From Maridesulfovibrio ferrireducens (GTDB taxonomy: Bacteria > Desulfobacterota > Desulfovibrionia > Desulfovibrionales > Desulfovibrionaceae): 64,000 nt of DNA. The DNA lies in assembly GCF_900101105.1 (NCBI RefSeq), contig NZ_FNGA01000002.1, forward strand, positions 624,479 through 688,478. The letters run 5' to 3'. A model generated the notes under the pieces. The model made no database searches. It was not told the origin of the DNA and was given only the letters and a program-made list of their open reading frames with translations. The position numbers were made by a program, and so were the translations under genes. Shown here piece by piece: positions 34,800 through 44,467 of the stretch; position 1 is the first letter of the stretch, and each line of letters opens with the position of its first letter.

Positions 34800-35402
34800 A
34801 TGTCAGAAAAAGAAACTTTCGTAGCTGTAAAGCGCGAGAAAACTGGAACAAGTGCGAACCGTCAGCTCCGTAACACCGGAATGATTCCTGCAGTATTCTA
34901 CTCTCAGGAAGGCGACAATATGGTTCTCGCTGTTAATGAAATTGATTTCACAAAGATGTACCGTAAAATCGGCACAACTAGTCTTTTCAATCTCGAAATC
35001 GACGGCAAAAAATACGACACACTGATTTGGAAAGCACAGATGGATCCAGTTCGTCCTCGTATCAATCACATTGACTTCCTCGGTGTGGCTGCTGACAAAC
35101 CTTTGAAAATCAAAGTACCTGTCACCATGGAAGGACTTGCTCCCGGTGTAAAACTCGGTGGTTGCATGACTACATATCGTGACAATCTTGAAGTCGCATG
35201 TACAGCTGCCAGCATCCCTGCTAAGATTGTTGTAAACATCGACGGCATGAATGTTAATGATACTGTTTTCGTTAGTGATATTAAACTTGCTGATGGCGCT
35301 ACCATCAACTTTACCAATGACTTCGCTCTCGTTCGTTGCGTCGCCGGTAGAGTAATTGCCGATGAAGACGCTGAGTCTGAAGCTGGCGCAGTACAGAGCT
35401 AG
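34800..35402 (+). CDS. rplY: 50S ribosomal protein L25/general stress protein Ctc
   Basis: 200 residues, the long Ctc/TL5 form. An N-terminal L25 beta-barrel binds 5S rRNA (KREKTGTSANRQLRNTGMIPAVFYS), and a C-terminal TL5 domain follows (IPAKIVVNIDGMNVNDTVFVSDIKL). AAGGAGAT lies before the ATG. The neighbours prs and pth are the classical partners (ctc-pth in many bacteria). Confidence 0.95.
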   Translation: MSEKETFVAVKREKTGTSANRQLRNTGMIPAVFYSQEGDNMVLAVNEIDFTKMYRKIGTTSLFNLEIDGKKYDTLIWKAQMDPVRPRINHIDFLGVAADKPLKIKVPVTMEGLAPGVKLGGCMTTYRDNLEVACTAASIPAKIVVNIDGMNVNDTVFVSDIKLADGATINFTNDFALVRCVAGRVIADEDAESEAGAVQS

Positions 35403-35423
35403 TTTTTCCATATGTCGACTTAT

Positions 35424-35452
35424 GAGGCCCCGGAAATTCCGGGGCCTTTTCT
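35424..35452 (+). terminator. Terminator between rplY and pth
   Basis: Stem AGGCCCCGGAA/TTCCGGGGCCT followed by TTTTCT, 22 bases past rplY. It may only partly stop transcription into pth. Confidence 0.8.
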
Positions 35453-35505
35453 ATTTTCAGAACGATCAGCTTTTTTGCTCCTGCTTTTTTAAAGGATAAA
35501 ACCAA

Positions 35506-36111
35506 ATGGAATACAAAGCACTTATCGCAGGGCTTGGAAATCCAGGACTTGAATATGCCATGACCAGGCACAATGTTGGTTTTATGGCTGTTGATGCTCT
35601 GGCAGAAATGGCTGCATCCCGAAAAAGTATGCGTTTCAAAAATCTCGGGTCTTCGGGAAACTATGAACTTTTCAGCGTAAATATCGCAGGCAATAATATC
35701 CTTGTGACTAAGCCGTTGACGTATATGAATCTCAGCGGAAATGCAGTTGCATCCATTTGCGGTAAATTTTCAATATCTATAAAAGATGTGATTGTTATTC
35801 ATGACGAACTTGATCTTCCGCAAGGAAAAATGAAGTTTAAACGTGGTGGTGGAAATAACGGTCATAGAGGGTTGCAGTCTATTCAGGATGTAATGAAATC
35901 ACCCGACTTTCTTAGAATAAGAATAGGAGTCGGACGTCCTGAATTTTCATCACAGGTCAAAGACTACGTGCTTGAGCAATTCAGCCAGAAAGAACTGAAA
36001 CTTGTTCACCAGATGACTGATACAGTACTCAAAGGGCTGGACTTGTTTTTCAGACGAGGTCAAGGACCTGCTACACAATTCATGCACACATTTGAGCCGG
36101 ATGAAAGCTGA
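35506..36111 (+). CDS. pth: Peptidyl-tRNA hydrolase
   Basis: 201 residues; it releases tRNA from peptidyl-tRNA dropped by ribosomes. The N-terminal AGLGNPGLEYAMTRHNVGF contains the catalytic His, Asn and Asp regions follow at KPLTYMNLSG and IVIHDELDLPQGK, and the GGGNNGHRGLQSI loop is canonical. Normal length; AAAGGA upstream. Confidence 0.96.
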   Translation: MEYKALIAGLGNPGLEYAMTRHNVGFMAVDALAEMAASRKSMRFKNLGSSGNYELFSVNIAGNNILVTKPLTYMNLSGNAVASICGKFSISIKDVIVIHDELDLPQGKMKFKRGGGNNGHRGLQSIQDVMKSPDFLRIRIGVGRPEFSSQVKDYVLEQFSQKELKLVHQMTDTVLKGLDLFFRRGQGPATQFMHTFEPDES

Positions 36112-36347
36112 ATCTGACAATAGACTCTTTCGCATATTTCAGTTACAGTAATCTTTCGAAAACATTCCCCAGATCAGACATACCTCAAAATCTGGGATCC
36201 AAAAGAAATGTAAAAAAGGACGCCACTGAACCTGTTATTCATCAGTACTGAAATGATTAAATGCGCCAAATTTAATCTGTAATTGCTGTAAACGACGACC
36301 TTAAAAGCATTTCTAACCATTTCTTTTGTAAGTCCAAGGAGCCATGA

Positions 36348-36905
36348 GTGTTCGAGTTAAGCCAGCTTGTAGTCTACCCCTCACAGGGAGTAGGCAAAGT
36401 AGAACGTATAGAAAGTCAGGAAATCAGTGGATCAACTGCCGAGTTCTACATTGTCCGCATCCTAAGCAACAATGTAACTCTCATGGTCCCAGTTTTTAAT
36501 GCTCATAATGTTGGGCTCAGACCTGTCTGCAGTAATAAAGAAGGTCTTGGAATATATGAATGTCTCAAAGACAGATCTGATTTCACAGGTTATACCGGAC
36601 AGAACTGGAACAGACGCTACAGAGAATACTCTGAAAAGCTCAAAAGCGGAGATCTTCAGGATGTCGCTTATGTTCTTAAGGAATTATTCCTGATCGGTCG
36701 CGATAAAGAACTGTCATTCGGAGAACGCAGACTTCTTGAACAGGCTATGGGACTTGTTTCCATGGAACTGTCTTTTGCACTTGACCTTCCACAGGACAAA
36801 GTAAAAGAAGAAATTAATGCACTATTCAGTGATGTGTTGGAAAAACCAGAAGACAAAGAAAAAGACGACAAAAAAGACAAAGAAAAAGATAAAGAAGAAT
36901 CCTAA
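36348..36905 (+). CDS. carD: CarD-family RNA-polymerase-binding regulator
   Basis: 185 residues. The N-terminal CarD/TRCF-RID tudor-like domain (residues 1-60, LVVYPSQGVGKVERIE and FYIVRILSNNVTLMVPV) binds the beta subunit of RNA polymerase. The helical C-terminal domain (NWNRRYREYSEKLKSGD, ELSFGERRLLEQA) contacts promoter DNA. It ends in a 25-residue Lys/Asp/Glu-only tail. The start is the GTG at 36348, with AAGGAG six bases upstream; the nearby ATG at 36344 is in another frame. It is expected to stabilise open promoter complexes. Confidence 0.92.
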   Translation: MFELSQLVVYPSQGVGKVERIESQEISGSTAEFYIVRILSNNVTLMVPVFNAHNVGLRPVCSNKEGLGIYECLKDRSDFTGYTGQNWNRRYREYSEKLKSGDLQDVAYVLKELFLIGRDKELSFGERRLLEQAMGLVSMELSFALDLPQDKVKEEINALFSDVLEKPEDKEKDDKKDKEKDKEES

Positions 36906-37074
36906 AAAATACATCTAAACGACTTGTCATATTTGATTCTTTCAGTTATTGCCCTATGAGGTTGCAGTTTGCAGGATTGATGTCTTTACATCACACGATT
37001 TTTAAGCAAAAAACCGCCCCTCACTTTAGGACACCCAATACACTCTGTTCTTCGATCATCAAAATAACTTTTAG

Positions 37075-37110
37075 CGAGTGCGTAATACATTTTAAACTGT
37101 ATCGCACTCG
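37075..37110 (+). promoter_or_regulatory. Long hairpin in the rho leader
   Basis: CGAGTGCG pairs perfectly with CGCACTCG, and an inner ATACA/TGTAT continues the stem past a 2-base bulge. It lies about 67 bases upstream of the rho start in a 270-base gap and is not followed by a T-run, so it is not a standard intrinsic terminator. rho genes are commonly autoregulated through their leaders; a role here is inference. Confidence 0.5.
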
Positions 37111-37177
37111 TTAGACCATAATTATTAAATAAATATTTTATTTATTTTTAACTTCTAACTCTCGGTTAACACAAGAT

Positions 37178-38452
37178 ATGGGCCAAGAACAAAAGACAAA
37201 CAATCTGAATCTGACTGAATTAAAACAAAAGAACATGGCAGATCTTATGGATCTGGCAACTAAGTTCAAAGTTGAAAACCCCAGCGGTATGCGCAAGCAG
37301 GAATTGATTTTCGGCCTGCTACAAGGGTGCGCAGCTCAAAACGGACAAATCTACGGTGAAGGAGTTCTTGAAGTCCTCCCCGATGGATTCGGCTTCCTGC
37401 GTTCCCCAACGTACAGCTACATGCCCGGACCGGACGACATATACGTTTCTCCCTCTCAAATACGGAGATTCGGTCTGAGAAAGGGTGACATTATTTCCGG
37501 CCAGATTCGTCCTCCCAAAGAGGGCGAAAGATACTTTGCCTTACTTCGAGTTAATGAAATAGGCTTAGAAGCGCCCGAACATTCCCGAAATCTTGTTCTC
37601 TTCGACAATCTCACGCCGATTTACCCAGACAGCCGTTTCAACATGGAAAACGGTCCAAAGAATTTCACTTCAAGAGTTATCGACATTCTGGCTCCGATAG
37701 GCCTTGGACAGCGTGCTTTGCTTGTTGCTCCTCCCCGCACAGGGAAGACTATGATGCTTCAGAATATCGCAAACTCCATCAATGCCAATCATCCCGATGT
37801 AGATCTTATCGTTCTTCTCATAGACGAACGTCCTGAAGAAGTTACCGACATGGCCAGAACGGTAAACGCTGAAGTTGTCAGCTCAACCTTTGATGAACCT
37901 CCGCAGCGTCATGTTCAGGTAACTGAAATGGTTCTCGAAAAGGCTAAACGTCTGGTTGAACGCAAAAGGGATGTTGTCATTCTTCTTGACTCAATCACTC
38001 GTCTGGGACGAGCCTACAACGCAGTAACTCCTTCTTCCGGCAGAGTTCTCTCCGGTGGCCTTGATGCAAATGCAATGCAACGTCCTAAAAGATTTTTCGG
38101 CGCAGCACGCAACATTGAGGAAGGCGGAAGTCTGACAATCATCGCAACAGCCCTGATTGATACAGGCTCGAGAATGGACGAAGTTATCTTTGAAGAATTC
38201 AAGGGAACCGGTAACATGGATCTCTATCTTGATCGCAAACTTGCGGAAAAGAGAGTATACCCTGCCATTGATATCAACCGCTCCGGAACTCGCAAAGAAG
38301 AACTTCTCCTTCCACCTGAAGTTCTCAACAAGGTCTGGATTCTCAGAAAACTACTTGCTCCTATGAACACCATTGACTCCATGGAATTCCTTCTTGATAA
38401 AATGAAGGGAACCAAAAAGAATGAAGACTTCTTTGAAATGATGGGAAAATAA
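37178..38452 (+). CDS. rho: Transcription termination factor Rho
   Basis: 424 residues. Order of domains: an N-terminal Rho helix bundle ([17 protein letters not shown]), an RNA-binding cold-shock-like domain ([36 protein letters not shown]), then the ATPase with Walker A in [11 protein letters not shown] and Walker [16 protein letters not shown]. The Q/R-loop region is [18 protein letters not shown]. The hexameric helicase terminates untranslated transcripts. Standard length, no insertion. Confidence 0.97.
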   Translation: MGQEQKTNNLNLTELKQKNMADLMDLATKFKVENPSGMRKQELIFGLLQGCAAQNGQIYGEGVLEVLPDGFGFLRSPTYSYMPGPDDIYVSPSQIRRFGLRKGDIISGQIRPPKEGERYFALLRVNEIGLEAPEHSRNLVLFDNLTPIYPDSRFNMENGPKNFTSRVIDILAPIGLGQRALLVAPPRTGKTMMLQNIANSINANHPDVDLIVLLIDERPEEVTDMARTVNAEVVSSTFDEPPQRHVQVTEMVLEKAKRLVERKRDVVILLDSITRLGRAYNAVTPSSGRVLSGGLDANAMQRPKRFFGAARNIEEGGSLTIIATALIDTGSRMDEVIFEEFKGTGNMDLYLDRKLAEKRVYPAIDINRSGTRKEELLLPPEVLNKVWILRKLLAPMNTIDSMEFLLDKMKGTKKNEDFFEMMGK

Positions 38453-38482
38453 TTTTTTAAACATCATTCAATTATCAAAAAT

Positions 38483-38522
38483 TAAGCCTCATGAGACATT
38501 CCTCATGAGGCTTTTTATTTTT
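38483..38522 (+). terminator. Terminator after rho
   Basis: Stem AAGCCTCATGAG/CTCATGAGGCTT with a short loop and a T-rich tail, 30 bases past the stop. Confidence 0.9.
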
Positions 38523-38567
38523 TAGAAATCTTTACAAGTCATAAATCTATACTTACAGTTAGCAGCA

Positions 38568-40007
38568 ATGACGAAAAACAGAGCACCTTTTCACCACATA
38601 GTATCAGCCGTATTGATATTTATATTTTCGTTCATCTGGTTAACGCCTCAAGCTACAGCGTCCTCCATGTTCGGTGATTTTACCGTGAAAGATGAAATTA
38701 AACTCGGTGGCGAGTTTAATAAAATGATTCACGAAAGAATGCCCATAGTTCTTGACCCCCAAATAACTGAATACGTTAGCAAGCTAGTAGCTAGAATTGC
38801 CCACGAAATGCCGCCTCAACCTTTTCCAATAACTTCGGCCGTAATCAATAATAACGCTATGAATGCCTTTGCTATTCCTGGCGGTTATATTTATATTTTC
38901 ACGGGCTTAATTCTCAATCTTAAGCATGAGTCTGAACTAGCCGCAGTTATAGGTCATGAGCTTGCACACGTTTCTCTCAGACACGTTGCTAGACGCATGG
39001 AAAAAATGAAACTGGTTAATATTGCCAGTATGCTGGGAACACTTGCCGGAATGATGCTGGGCATGTCAGGCGGAGATAACGCCGCGTCTATAGGACAGGC
39101 AATGGCGATGGGGTCTATAGCAGGCGCACAAACTGCCTACCTGAGCTACACTCAACAAAATGAAAGAGAAGCTGACCATCTCGGTATGAACTACTTAGTG
39201 GCATCCGGCTTTAATCCCACCAGCATGGTGGATAGTTTTAAGCTTATGAAACAACGGCAGTGGTATGTAAGCAACAATAATATTCCTTCATACCTCTCCA
39301 CTCACCCCGGTCTTGATGATCGTATTGATTACCTTAAACAACGTTTTGTCAGAATGCCTCCCGCTTTCTTTACCAGAGTCAGCGACGATGTAGATTTTCA
39401 TAAGATTCAAACACTGATAAGAGCTAGAAGAACAGACCCCAAAGTAGCTCTGGCACACTACAACAACATTCCCGAGGCGGACATAAACTGCCTTGATCAA
39501 TTAGGACTTGGGATAATTCTTTCCCGTATGGAACAGAATCAAAAAGCCGAAAAAGCTTTTGTTCAGGCTAACAAAGATTGCCCGAACGATCCTCTGATCC
39601 TACGTGAAATGGGTCGCTTTTACTTCACTATGGGCAAAATGGACAAAGCCTCTCCACTGCTCAGAGAAGCTTATTTACGAGCACCGAATGATGCAATGAC
39701 GTTATTTTTCATCGCAAGAATTCAGGCGGAACGGAAAGACTATGCACAGGCAATACCTACAATGCGTAGAGTTGCTGAAATGGTTCCCCGGGATCAGGAA
39801 ATACACTACCATCTCGGACGTATGCTCGGAGAATCCGGTAATTACTTCGGAGCACACAAACAGCTTGCTTACGCCGCGTTATATGGAAGAAATAAGAAAC
39901 AAGCTTTGTTTCATTTAAAAAAAGCTGAAGGACTCGCTAAAACAAAAGCGCAAAAAGCACAGCTTATAACACTGCAAAAAAGAGTTAACCCTGTCGCCGA
40001 AAACTAA
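38568..40007 (+). CDS. M48-family metalloprotease with TPR domain (BepA-like)
   Basis: 479 residues. A signal sequence (LIFIFSFIWLTPQATA) exports it. The M48 domain (about 50-270) has the zinc motif IGHELAHVSLRH and the third ligand in NEREADHLGMNY, preceded by the family motif NAFAIPGGYIYIFTGL. The C-terminal half is a chain of TPR-like helices (EKAFVQANKDCPNDPLILREMGRFY and following). This architecture matches BepA/YfgC, a periplasmic protease and chaperone for outer-membrane assembly, including LptD. The ribosome binding site is weak. Confidence 0.92.
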   Translation: MTKNRAPFHHIVSAVLIFIFSFIWLTPQATASSMFGDFTVKDEIKLGGEFNKMIHERMPIVLDPQITEYVSKLVARIAHEMPPQPFPITSAVINNNAMNAFAIPGGYIYIFTGLILNLKHESELAAVIGHELAHVSLRHVARRMEKMKLVNIASMLGTLAGMMLGMSGGDNAASIGQAMAMGSIAGAQTAYLSYTQQNEREADHLGMNYLVASGFNPTSMVDSFKLMKQRQWYVSNNNIPSYLSTHPGLDDRIDYLKQRFVRMPPAFFTRVSDDVDFHKIQTLIRARRTDPKVALAHYNNIPEADINCLDQLGLGIILSRMEQNQKAEKAFVQANKDCPNDPLILREMGRFYFTMGKMDKASPLLREAYLRAPNDAMTLFFIARIQAERKDYAQAIPTMRRVAEMVPRDQEIHYHLGRMLGESGNYFGAHKQLAYAALYGRNKKQALFHLKKAEGLAKTKAQKAQLITLQKRVNPVAEN

Positions 40008-40170
40008 GACAGTAATTATTAGCTCTGTCAGTTTTATATTTTAACTCATTATTTTAGCGAATTAACAAAATTTTAACCGCATTTTTTGCGATGAACGTTA
40101 ACTTGAAGTATGCTTCTTTTTAATGTAGTTATCCCCTTTCTAAAATCTATCTCCAAAAAGTGAAGCGAAA

Positions 40171-41154
40171 ATGATAATCGCCAGATCAATAAAAGAAATT
40201 AAAAAGCCTCAAAACGGATCATGTGTAACAATAGGTAATTTTGACGGAGTCCATAAAGGACACCAGAAACTTATCTGTAACACGTGCAGAAAAGCCAAAG
40301 CCAACGGCCTGGCGAGCGTTGTTGTAACCTTTGACCCGCACCCGCTCAGGGTATTGGTCAACAGTAAAACTCCGCCCTTCATAACCCTCACCAAACAGAA
40401 GCTGGAACTACTTGCTCTGCATGAGCCTGATATTATTATAGCTCTGAATTTTACAAAGGAGATGGCTTCCCTCTCCCCCGAAGAATTCATTAAGAAATAT
40501 CTGGTTGATGGACTTTCCATGAAAGAAATGGTTGTCGGCTACGACTACGCTTTAGGTAAAGGTCGCTCCGGAAACTATGAAGTGCTGGTTGGACTTGGCC
40601 GTAAACACGGTTACGGAATCGAAAGACTTGATCCTATCATTATAAATGATGCAGTGGTCAGCTCCTCGCGAATCAGAGATCTGGTAAGCGAAGGAAACGT
40701 CTGGGATGTACGTGCGCTGCTTGGACGCTTCTATCAGGTTCGCGGTGAAGTAGTTCACGGCATGAACCGTGGAGGCCGCCTTCTTGGATTCCCCACAGCA
40801 AATATTAAACTCGAAGATGAGCTTTTCCCTAAATCAGGCGTTTACGCCATCAGGGTCGAAGTAGACGGTCTGGTCCGTCCGGGCGTTGCCAACATCGGGA
40901 AAAATCCGACCTTCGGCAACGAAGCGTTATCTGTTGAAGCTCATATTTTCAATTTTTCCGATGACATCTACGGTAAAAATATCCGGGTCCACTTTATCCA
41001 GAGAATCCGCGCTGAACGTAAGTTCAACAACTTGGACGAACTTAAAGCCCGCATTACCAAAGATACAGAACTTGCTAAATCCATTCTCTCGTATCCGGAA
41101 TCACAAGTCCGCCCGGGGCTGCACCTGACAGAATCAGGAACCGGAGCCTGTTAA
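40171..41154 (+). CDS. ribF: Bifunctional riboflavin kinase/FMN adenylyltransferase
   Basis: 327 residues; it makes FMN and FAD from riboflavin. The N-terminal adenylyltransferase domain has IGNFDGVHKGHQKLI and TFDPHPLRVL. The C-terminal riboflavin kinase domain has GRFYQVRGEVVHGMNRGGRLLGFPTANI and GVYAIRVEV...NIGKNPTFG. The ClC gene starts on the last base of its stop codon (TAATG), so they are co-translated. No FMN riboswitch is visible upstream. Confidence 0.95.
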   Translation: MIIARSIKEIKKPQNGSCVTIGNFDGVHKGHQKLICNTCRKAKANGLASVVVTFDPHPLRVLVNSKTPPFITLTKQKLELLALHEPDIIIALNFTKEMASLSPEEFIKKYLVDGLSMKEMVVGYDYALGKGRSGNYEVLVGLGRKHGYGIERLDPIIINDAVVSSSRIRDLVSEGNVWDVRALLGRFYQVRGEVVHGMNRGGRLLGFPTANIKLEDELFPKSGVYAIRVEVDGLVRPGVANIGKNPTFGNEALSVEAHIFNFSDDIYGKNIRVHFIQRIRAERKFNNLDELKARITKDTELAKSILSYPESQVRPGLHLTESGTGAC

Positions 41155-42962
41155 TGAGCCCCCTTCTCAACCTGCGCGTCTGGAAAGAAATTGCGCGATC
41201 ATACAAAAATATCAGCTCATTCAGATGGCTTTTACTCGGTGTGCTGGTCGGACTACTCTCAGGCATCTTAGCGGTCGCTTTTTTCGCCGCCGTTGAATAC
41301 GGAAAATTTATATTTTTACACCAACTGGCGGGTATGACCTTACCGGCCCCTGCGGGTGAAGAAATTTTCCACGGCCCTGCCGGTCAACTACGCCCATGGG
41401 TCATTCCTGTCTGCACAATGACAGTAGGATTAATCACAGGGTGGCTGGTCAACAAATATATCCCTGAAACAATCTCCGGCGGTACAGACGGTACTGACGC
41501 AACCATCAAATGCTTCCATCAGGGAAGCGGATTAATGCGTCCTATCGTTCCCATAATCAAAGGAATCACTTCGGTTTTCACAATTGCAACCGGTGGTAGT
41601 GCCGGACGCGAAGGCCCTATTACCCAAATGGGAGCCGGTATCGGTTCATGGATCGCGCAAAAGCTTAAACTCTCTGCCAAAGAACGCAGAATTCTACTGC
41701 TTGCCGGTGCTGCCGGAGGACTCGGAGCAATATTCCGCGCCCCCCTCGGAGGCGCATTGACCGCCGTAGAAGTTATCTACCGCGAAGATTTTGAATCAGA
41801 AGCAATCCTGCCTTCCGTTCTTTCCTCTGTTGTTTCTTATTCACTTTTCACTCTGTTTTACGGAGCAGAGCCTATTTTCGGAATTCCAAGATTTGTTTTT
41901 CATGATCCTCGCGAAATGATCTTCTATATAATTCTGGCTTTCGCGTGCACCTTAGTAGGGTGGATGTACATCCGCACTTTCCGTTTCATTAAGTACTCAA
42001 TTTTCTTTAAGATAAAAGACCGTCTCGGTCTCATGTGGGCAACTGGACTCGGCGGACTGATGATGGGACTGATGGGAATGTTTTTCCCGCAGCTTCTCTC
42101 AGGCGGTTACGGCTGGCTGGAAATGGCGATCATGGGTGAAATCCCCATTATGATGATGATCGCAATTATTCTGGGTAAAACAGTCGCAACATCCATGACC
42201 ATAGGTTCTGGAATGAGTGGTGGTATGTTCGCCCCCGCACTATTTGTAGGAGGCATGACGGGTGGTATTGTCGGACAGGTTGCCGGAAAATATTATCCCG
42301 ATATTGCCACACAGCCCGGTGCATATGTACTTGTAGGCATGGCGGCTTTTTTTGCAGGAGTGGCAAAGGCTCCAATCGGCCCGCTTATCATGGTCTGCGA
42401 GCTTACACAGGGTTACGGACTGCTCGCGCCGCTGATGCTGGCTTCCGCTCTCTGTATCGTACTGGGGCGCAATTGCTCACTGTACGAGCATCAAGTCGAC
42501 AACAAGTTTGACTCCCCAGCTCATATTGAGGATTCAACTATCAATATCCTTGAACAGCTTCACGTTGATACCCACTTCAAACCGGGCAGAGTAACCACCC
42601 TTGAAGAAGGCACAACTCTGAAAGCTTTGAGAGATATTATTGCGAACACCAATGAATTGTACTTTCCAGTCAAAAATGATGAAGGCACAATTACAGGTAT
42701 TCTGACTATTCAAAACGTCAGAAATCACCTCTTCAATCAAGATCTCTTCGACCTTATCCTTGCCAAGGATTTAGCAACAAAGCCTGCAACACTGAAAGAG
42801 GATGACGATTTATATACTGCGCTGCTCAAATTCGTAGACACAGATTACGGACAAATTCCGGTTGTATCGGAAGATGACCCGAATCACATTATAGGCATCA
42901 TCAATCGTGAGAATGTGTTTAGAGCTTACGCAAAGGCAATTAAAGAACTACACGAAGATTAA
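41154..42962 (+). CDS. ClC-family chloride channel/antiporter with CBS pair
   Basis: 602 residues. About ten or more membrane helices carry the ClC signatures GGSAGREGPITQMGA (gating Glu in REGP) and GSGMSGGMFAPALFVGG. The usual GSGIP motif is replaced by ISGGTDGT at the equivalent place. A C-terminal pair of CBS domains (about 460-600, VTTLEEGTTLKALRDII and GQIPVVSEDDPNHIIGIINREN) probably binds nucleotides and regulates transport. The gating Glu suggests Cl-/H+ exchange rather than a pure channel, by family knowledge. Its start overlaps the ribF stop. Confidence 0.92.
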   Translation: MSPLLNLRVWKEIARSYKNISSFRWLLLGVLVGLLSGILAVAFFAAVEYGKFIFLHQLAGMTLPAPAGEEIFHGPAGQLRPWVIPVCTMTVGLITGWLVNKYIPETISGGTDGTDATIKCFHQGSGLMRPIVPIIKGITSVFTIATGGSAGREGPITQMGAGIGSWIAQKLKLSAKERRILLLAGAAGGLGAIFRAPLGGALTAVEVIYREDFESEAILPSVLSSVVSYSLFTLFYGAEPIFGIPRFVFHDPREMIFYIILAFACTLVGWMYIRTFRFIKYSIFFKIKDRLGLMWATGLGGLMMGLMGMFFPQLLSGGYGWLEMAIMGEIPIMMMIAIILGKTVATSMTIGSGMSGGMFAPALFVGGMTGGIVGQVAGKYYPDIATQPGAYVLVGMAAFFAGVAKAPIGPLIMVCELTQGYGLLAPLMLASALCIVLGRNCSLYEHQVDNKFDSPAHIEDSTINILEQLHVDTHFKPGRVTTLEEGTTLKALRDIIANTNELYFPVKNDEGTITGILTIQNVRNHLFNQDLFDLILAKDLATKPATLKEDDDLYTALLKFVDTDYGQIPVVSEDDPNHIIGIINRENVFRAYAKAIKELHED

Positions 42963-42985
42963 CCTGAATCAGATACGATTATTTG

Positions 42986-43024
42986 AAAGCCTCTTGAAGT
43001 TTCGTGCTTCAAGAGGCTTTTTTT
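42986..43024 (+). terminator. Terminator after the ClC gene
   Basis: Stem AAAGCCTCTTGAAG/CTTCAAGAGGCTTT with a 7-base loop and a T-run, 25 bases past the stop. Confidence 0.92.
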
Positions 43025-43081
43025 AAAACCAGTCCTTTTGCATCATAGCCAAACAACGACTAAAAAGAAGAAAAGGATAAA

Positions 43082-44110
43082 TCATTCTCTTGCATTACTT
43101 GATTCAGCTTCTGGAGGATCTACAGTCCAAAGATTTGCGGACTCGGAAGAATAAAATTCTGGAGATACATTTATGCTAGTCCCAATCTCTATCACTTTAT
43201 TTTTAATTGCTATATTATCTTGAGAATTTTCATCTCCATAAATGCTAACAAATAACCTCTCGATCCTATTATTATTAGAAATACTATCCCAAATATGATC
43301 ATCATTCGTACTAAATGAATGTCCGTGAATAAAAAGCGTACCTTGTATTTCTCTAAACTTCTCAAGACAATGCAAAAGATATTTATTTTCTTCAATTTTT
43401 CTGAGTTTTGCAAGAGACCTACCTTCCGAAATAAAAATGGGGAATGCTCCATTGTCTATTTTAGAACGAACCTGTTCAGTAAGCGGATTCCCTATTTCTG
43501 TATACGCCAGTTTCTCTATATCAGGGCTCGCTTTGTCCTTATATAGATGCATTGCTCCATGCAAATAATATGAATTTTGATTATTTCCTTTTTCCCAAGA
43601 TAAAGTTTCATTTGGTCGTAAGAAACCATCTGTTCTATCCAATCTAATTCCGTCTTCGTGATTTTGAAGAGACCAATACAACAACAAGTCATAATTAGTA
43701 GTAAAATAGCTTGAAAAGTTTAATAAAAATTTTCTCGTGTTTTTATACTTATTTTCATTAATATAGTGACATGCTGTTGGATGAGTATTTGCTATTGATG
43801 AAATAAGTAGATCTTTTAAATTTTGAATACTTTCATTCATCTTGCCAACAACTAACTCATTACAATCATAAATAGCGCCAACAAATGCAGCGGAGTTTAA
43901 AGAATTCATAACGGTCTCAAAATCTCGACAATCTAATTCATTAAATATAGCTGCAATCTCCTCATATCTTTGATCTATATCTGCTTTCTCATAAAGACTT
44001 GAATATGAAAACATATCAGCCGAATAAGCCATACTAAATCCATTTCCAAGCAAAACATTTTTTCGTTCTTCACAACTTGCAATAGCTTGTTCGAATGTCA
44101 TTAATGGCAT
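43082..44110 (-). CDS. DUF4917/SIR2-like protein
   Basis: About 342 residues, cytoplasmic. The N-terminal VLLGNGFSMAYS is a SIR2-type NAD-binding glycine loop, FTTNYDLLLYW near residue 140 and YLHGAMHLY near 185 are the matching SIR2/DUF4917 core motifs, and LFIHGHSFSTNDDHIW follows near the end. Related SIR2-like domains cleave NAD in antiphage systems, but DUF4917 itself is uncharacterised to my knowledge. I start it at the ATG at 44110, which has GGGGA upstream, rather than 44122. The gene is markedly AT-rich and stands alone between the core ribF-ClC unit and hslVU, suggesting acquisition. Confidence 0.78.
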   Translation of the reverse strand: MPLMTFEQAIASCEERKNVLLGNGFSMAYSADMFSYSSLYEKADIDQRYEEIAAIFNELDCRDFETVMNSLNSAAFVGAIYDCNELVVGKMNESIQNLKDLLISSIANTHPTACHYINENKYKNTRKFLLNFSSYFTTNYDLLLYWSLQNHEDGIRLDRTDGFLRPNETLSWEKGNNQNSYYLHGAMHLYKDKASPDIEKLAYTEIGNPLTEQVRSKIDNGAFPIFISEGRSLAKLRKIEENKYLLHCLEKFREIQGTLFIHGHSFSTNDDHIWDSISNNNRIERLFVSIYGDENSQDNIAIKNKVIEIGTSINVSPEFYSSESANLWTVDPPEAESSNARE

Positions 44111-44122
44111 AAATTTCCCCAT

Positions 44123-44467
44123 TGTTTTATAATTTATTCATTATCGAATAGTTATCAAAATATTCATACAATTTTACGAATCATAGTTTAATACCGAGAA
44201 TTAATACTCTCTACTTTTAACAATTGAAAGTTCTAATATTATTTTACAACAAACAAATTAATAAAAACACATTTGCTCAACAATCCCTTTTTTGCACCCC
44301 ACCCCCCTTGCCATCCCCCTAAGCGGTCTTATCATTTGGTAATTCAAACAAAATCCAAACCGAATCCACGTTTAGCGGGAATCGGAAAGATATTTCACGT
44401 TCGACAAGTATTGAAATTCAATCTTCATATTGAAAACGAATAATCATAGCAGAATCAGGAGATGAAC
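44123..44467. other. Gap upstream of hslVU
   Basis: About 340 bases. It contains the divergent promoters of the SIR2-like gene and hslVU and a C-rich tract near 44296-44322. A heat-shock promoter would be expected for hslVU, but I cannot point to a convincing -35/-10 pair. No gene is supported. Confidence 0.4.

Noticed and set aside
34803-35411. 202-codon minus-strand frame opposite rplY
   Set aside because: Antisense shadow of a well-identified ribosomal protein gene.
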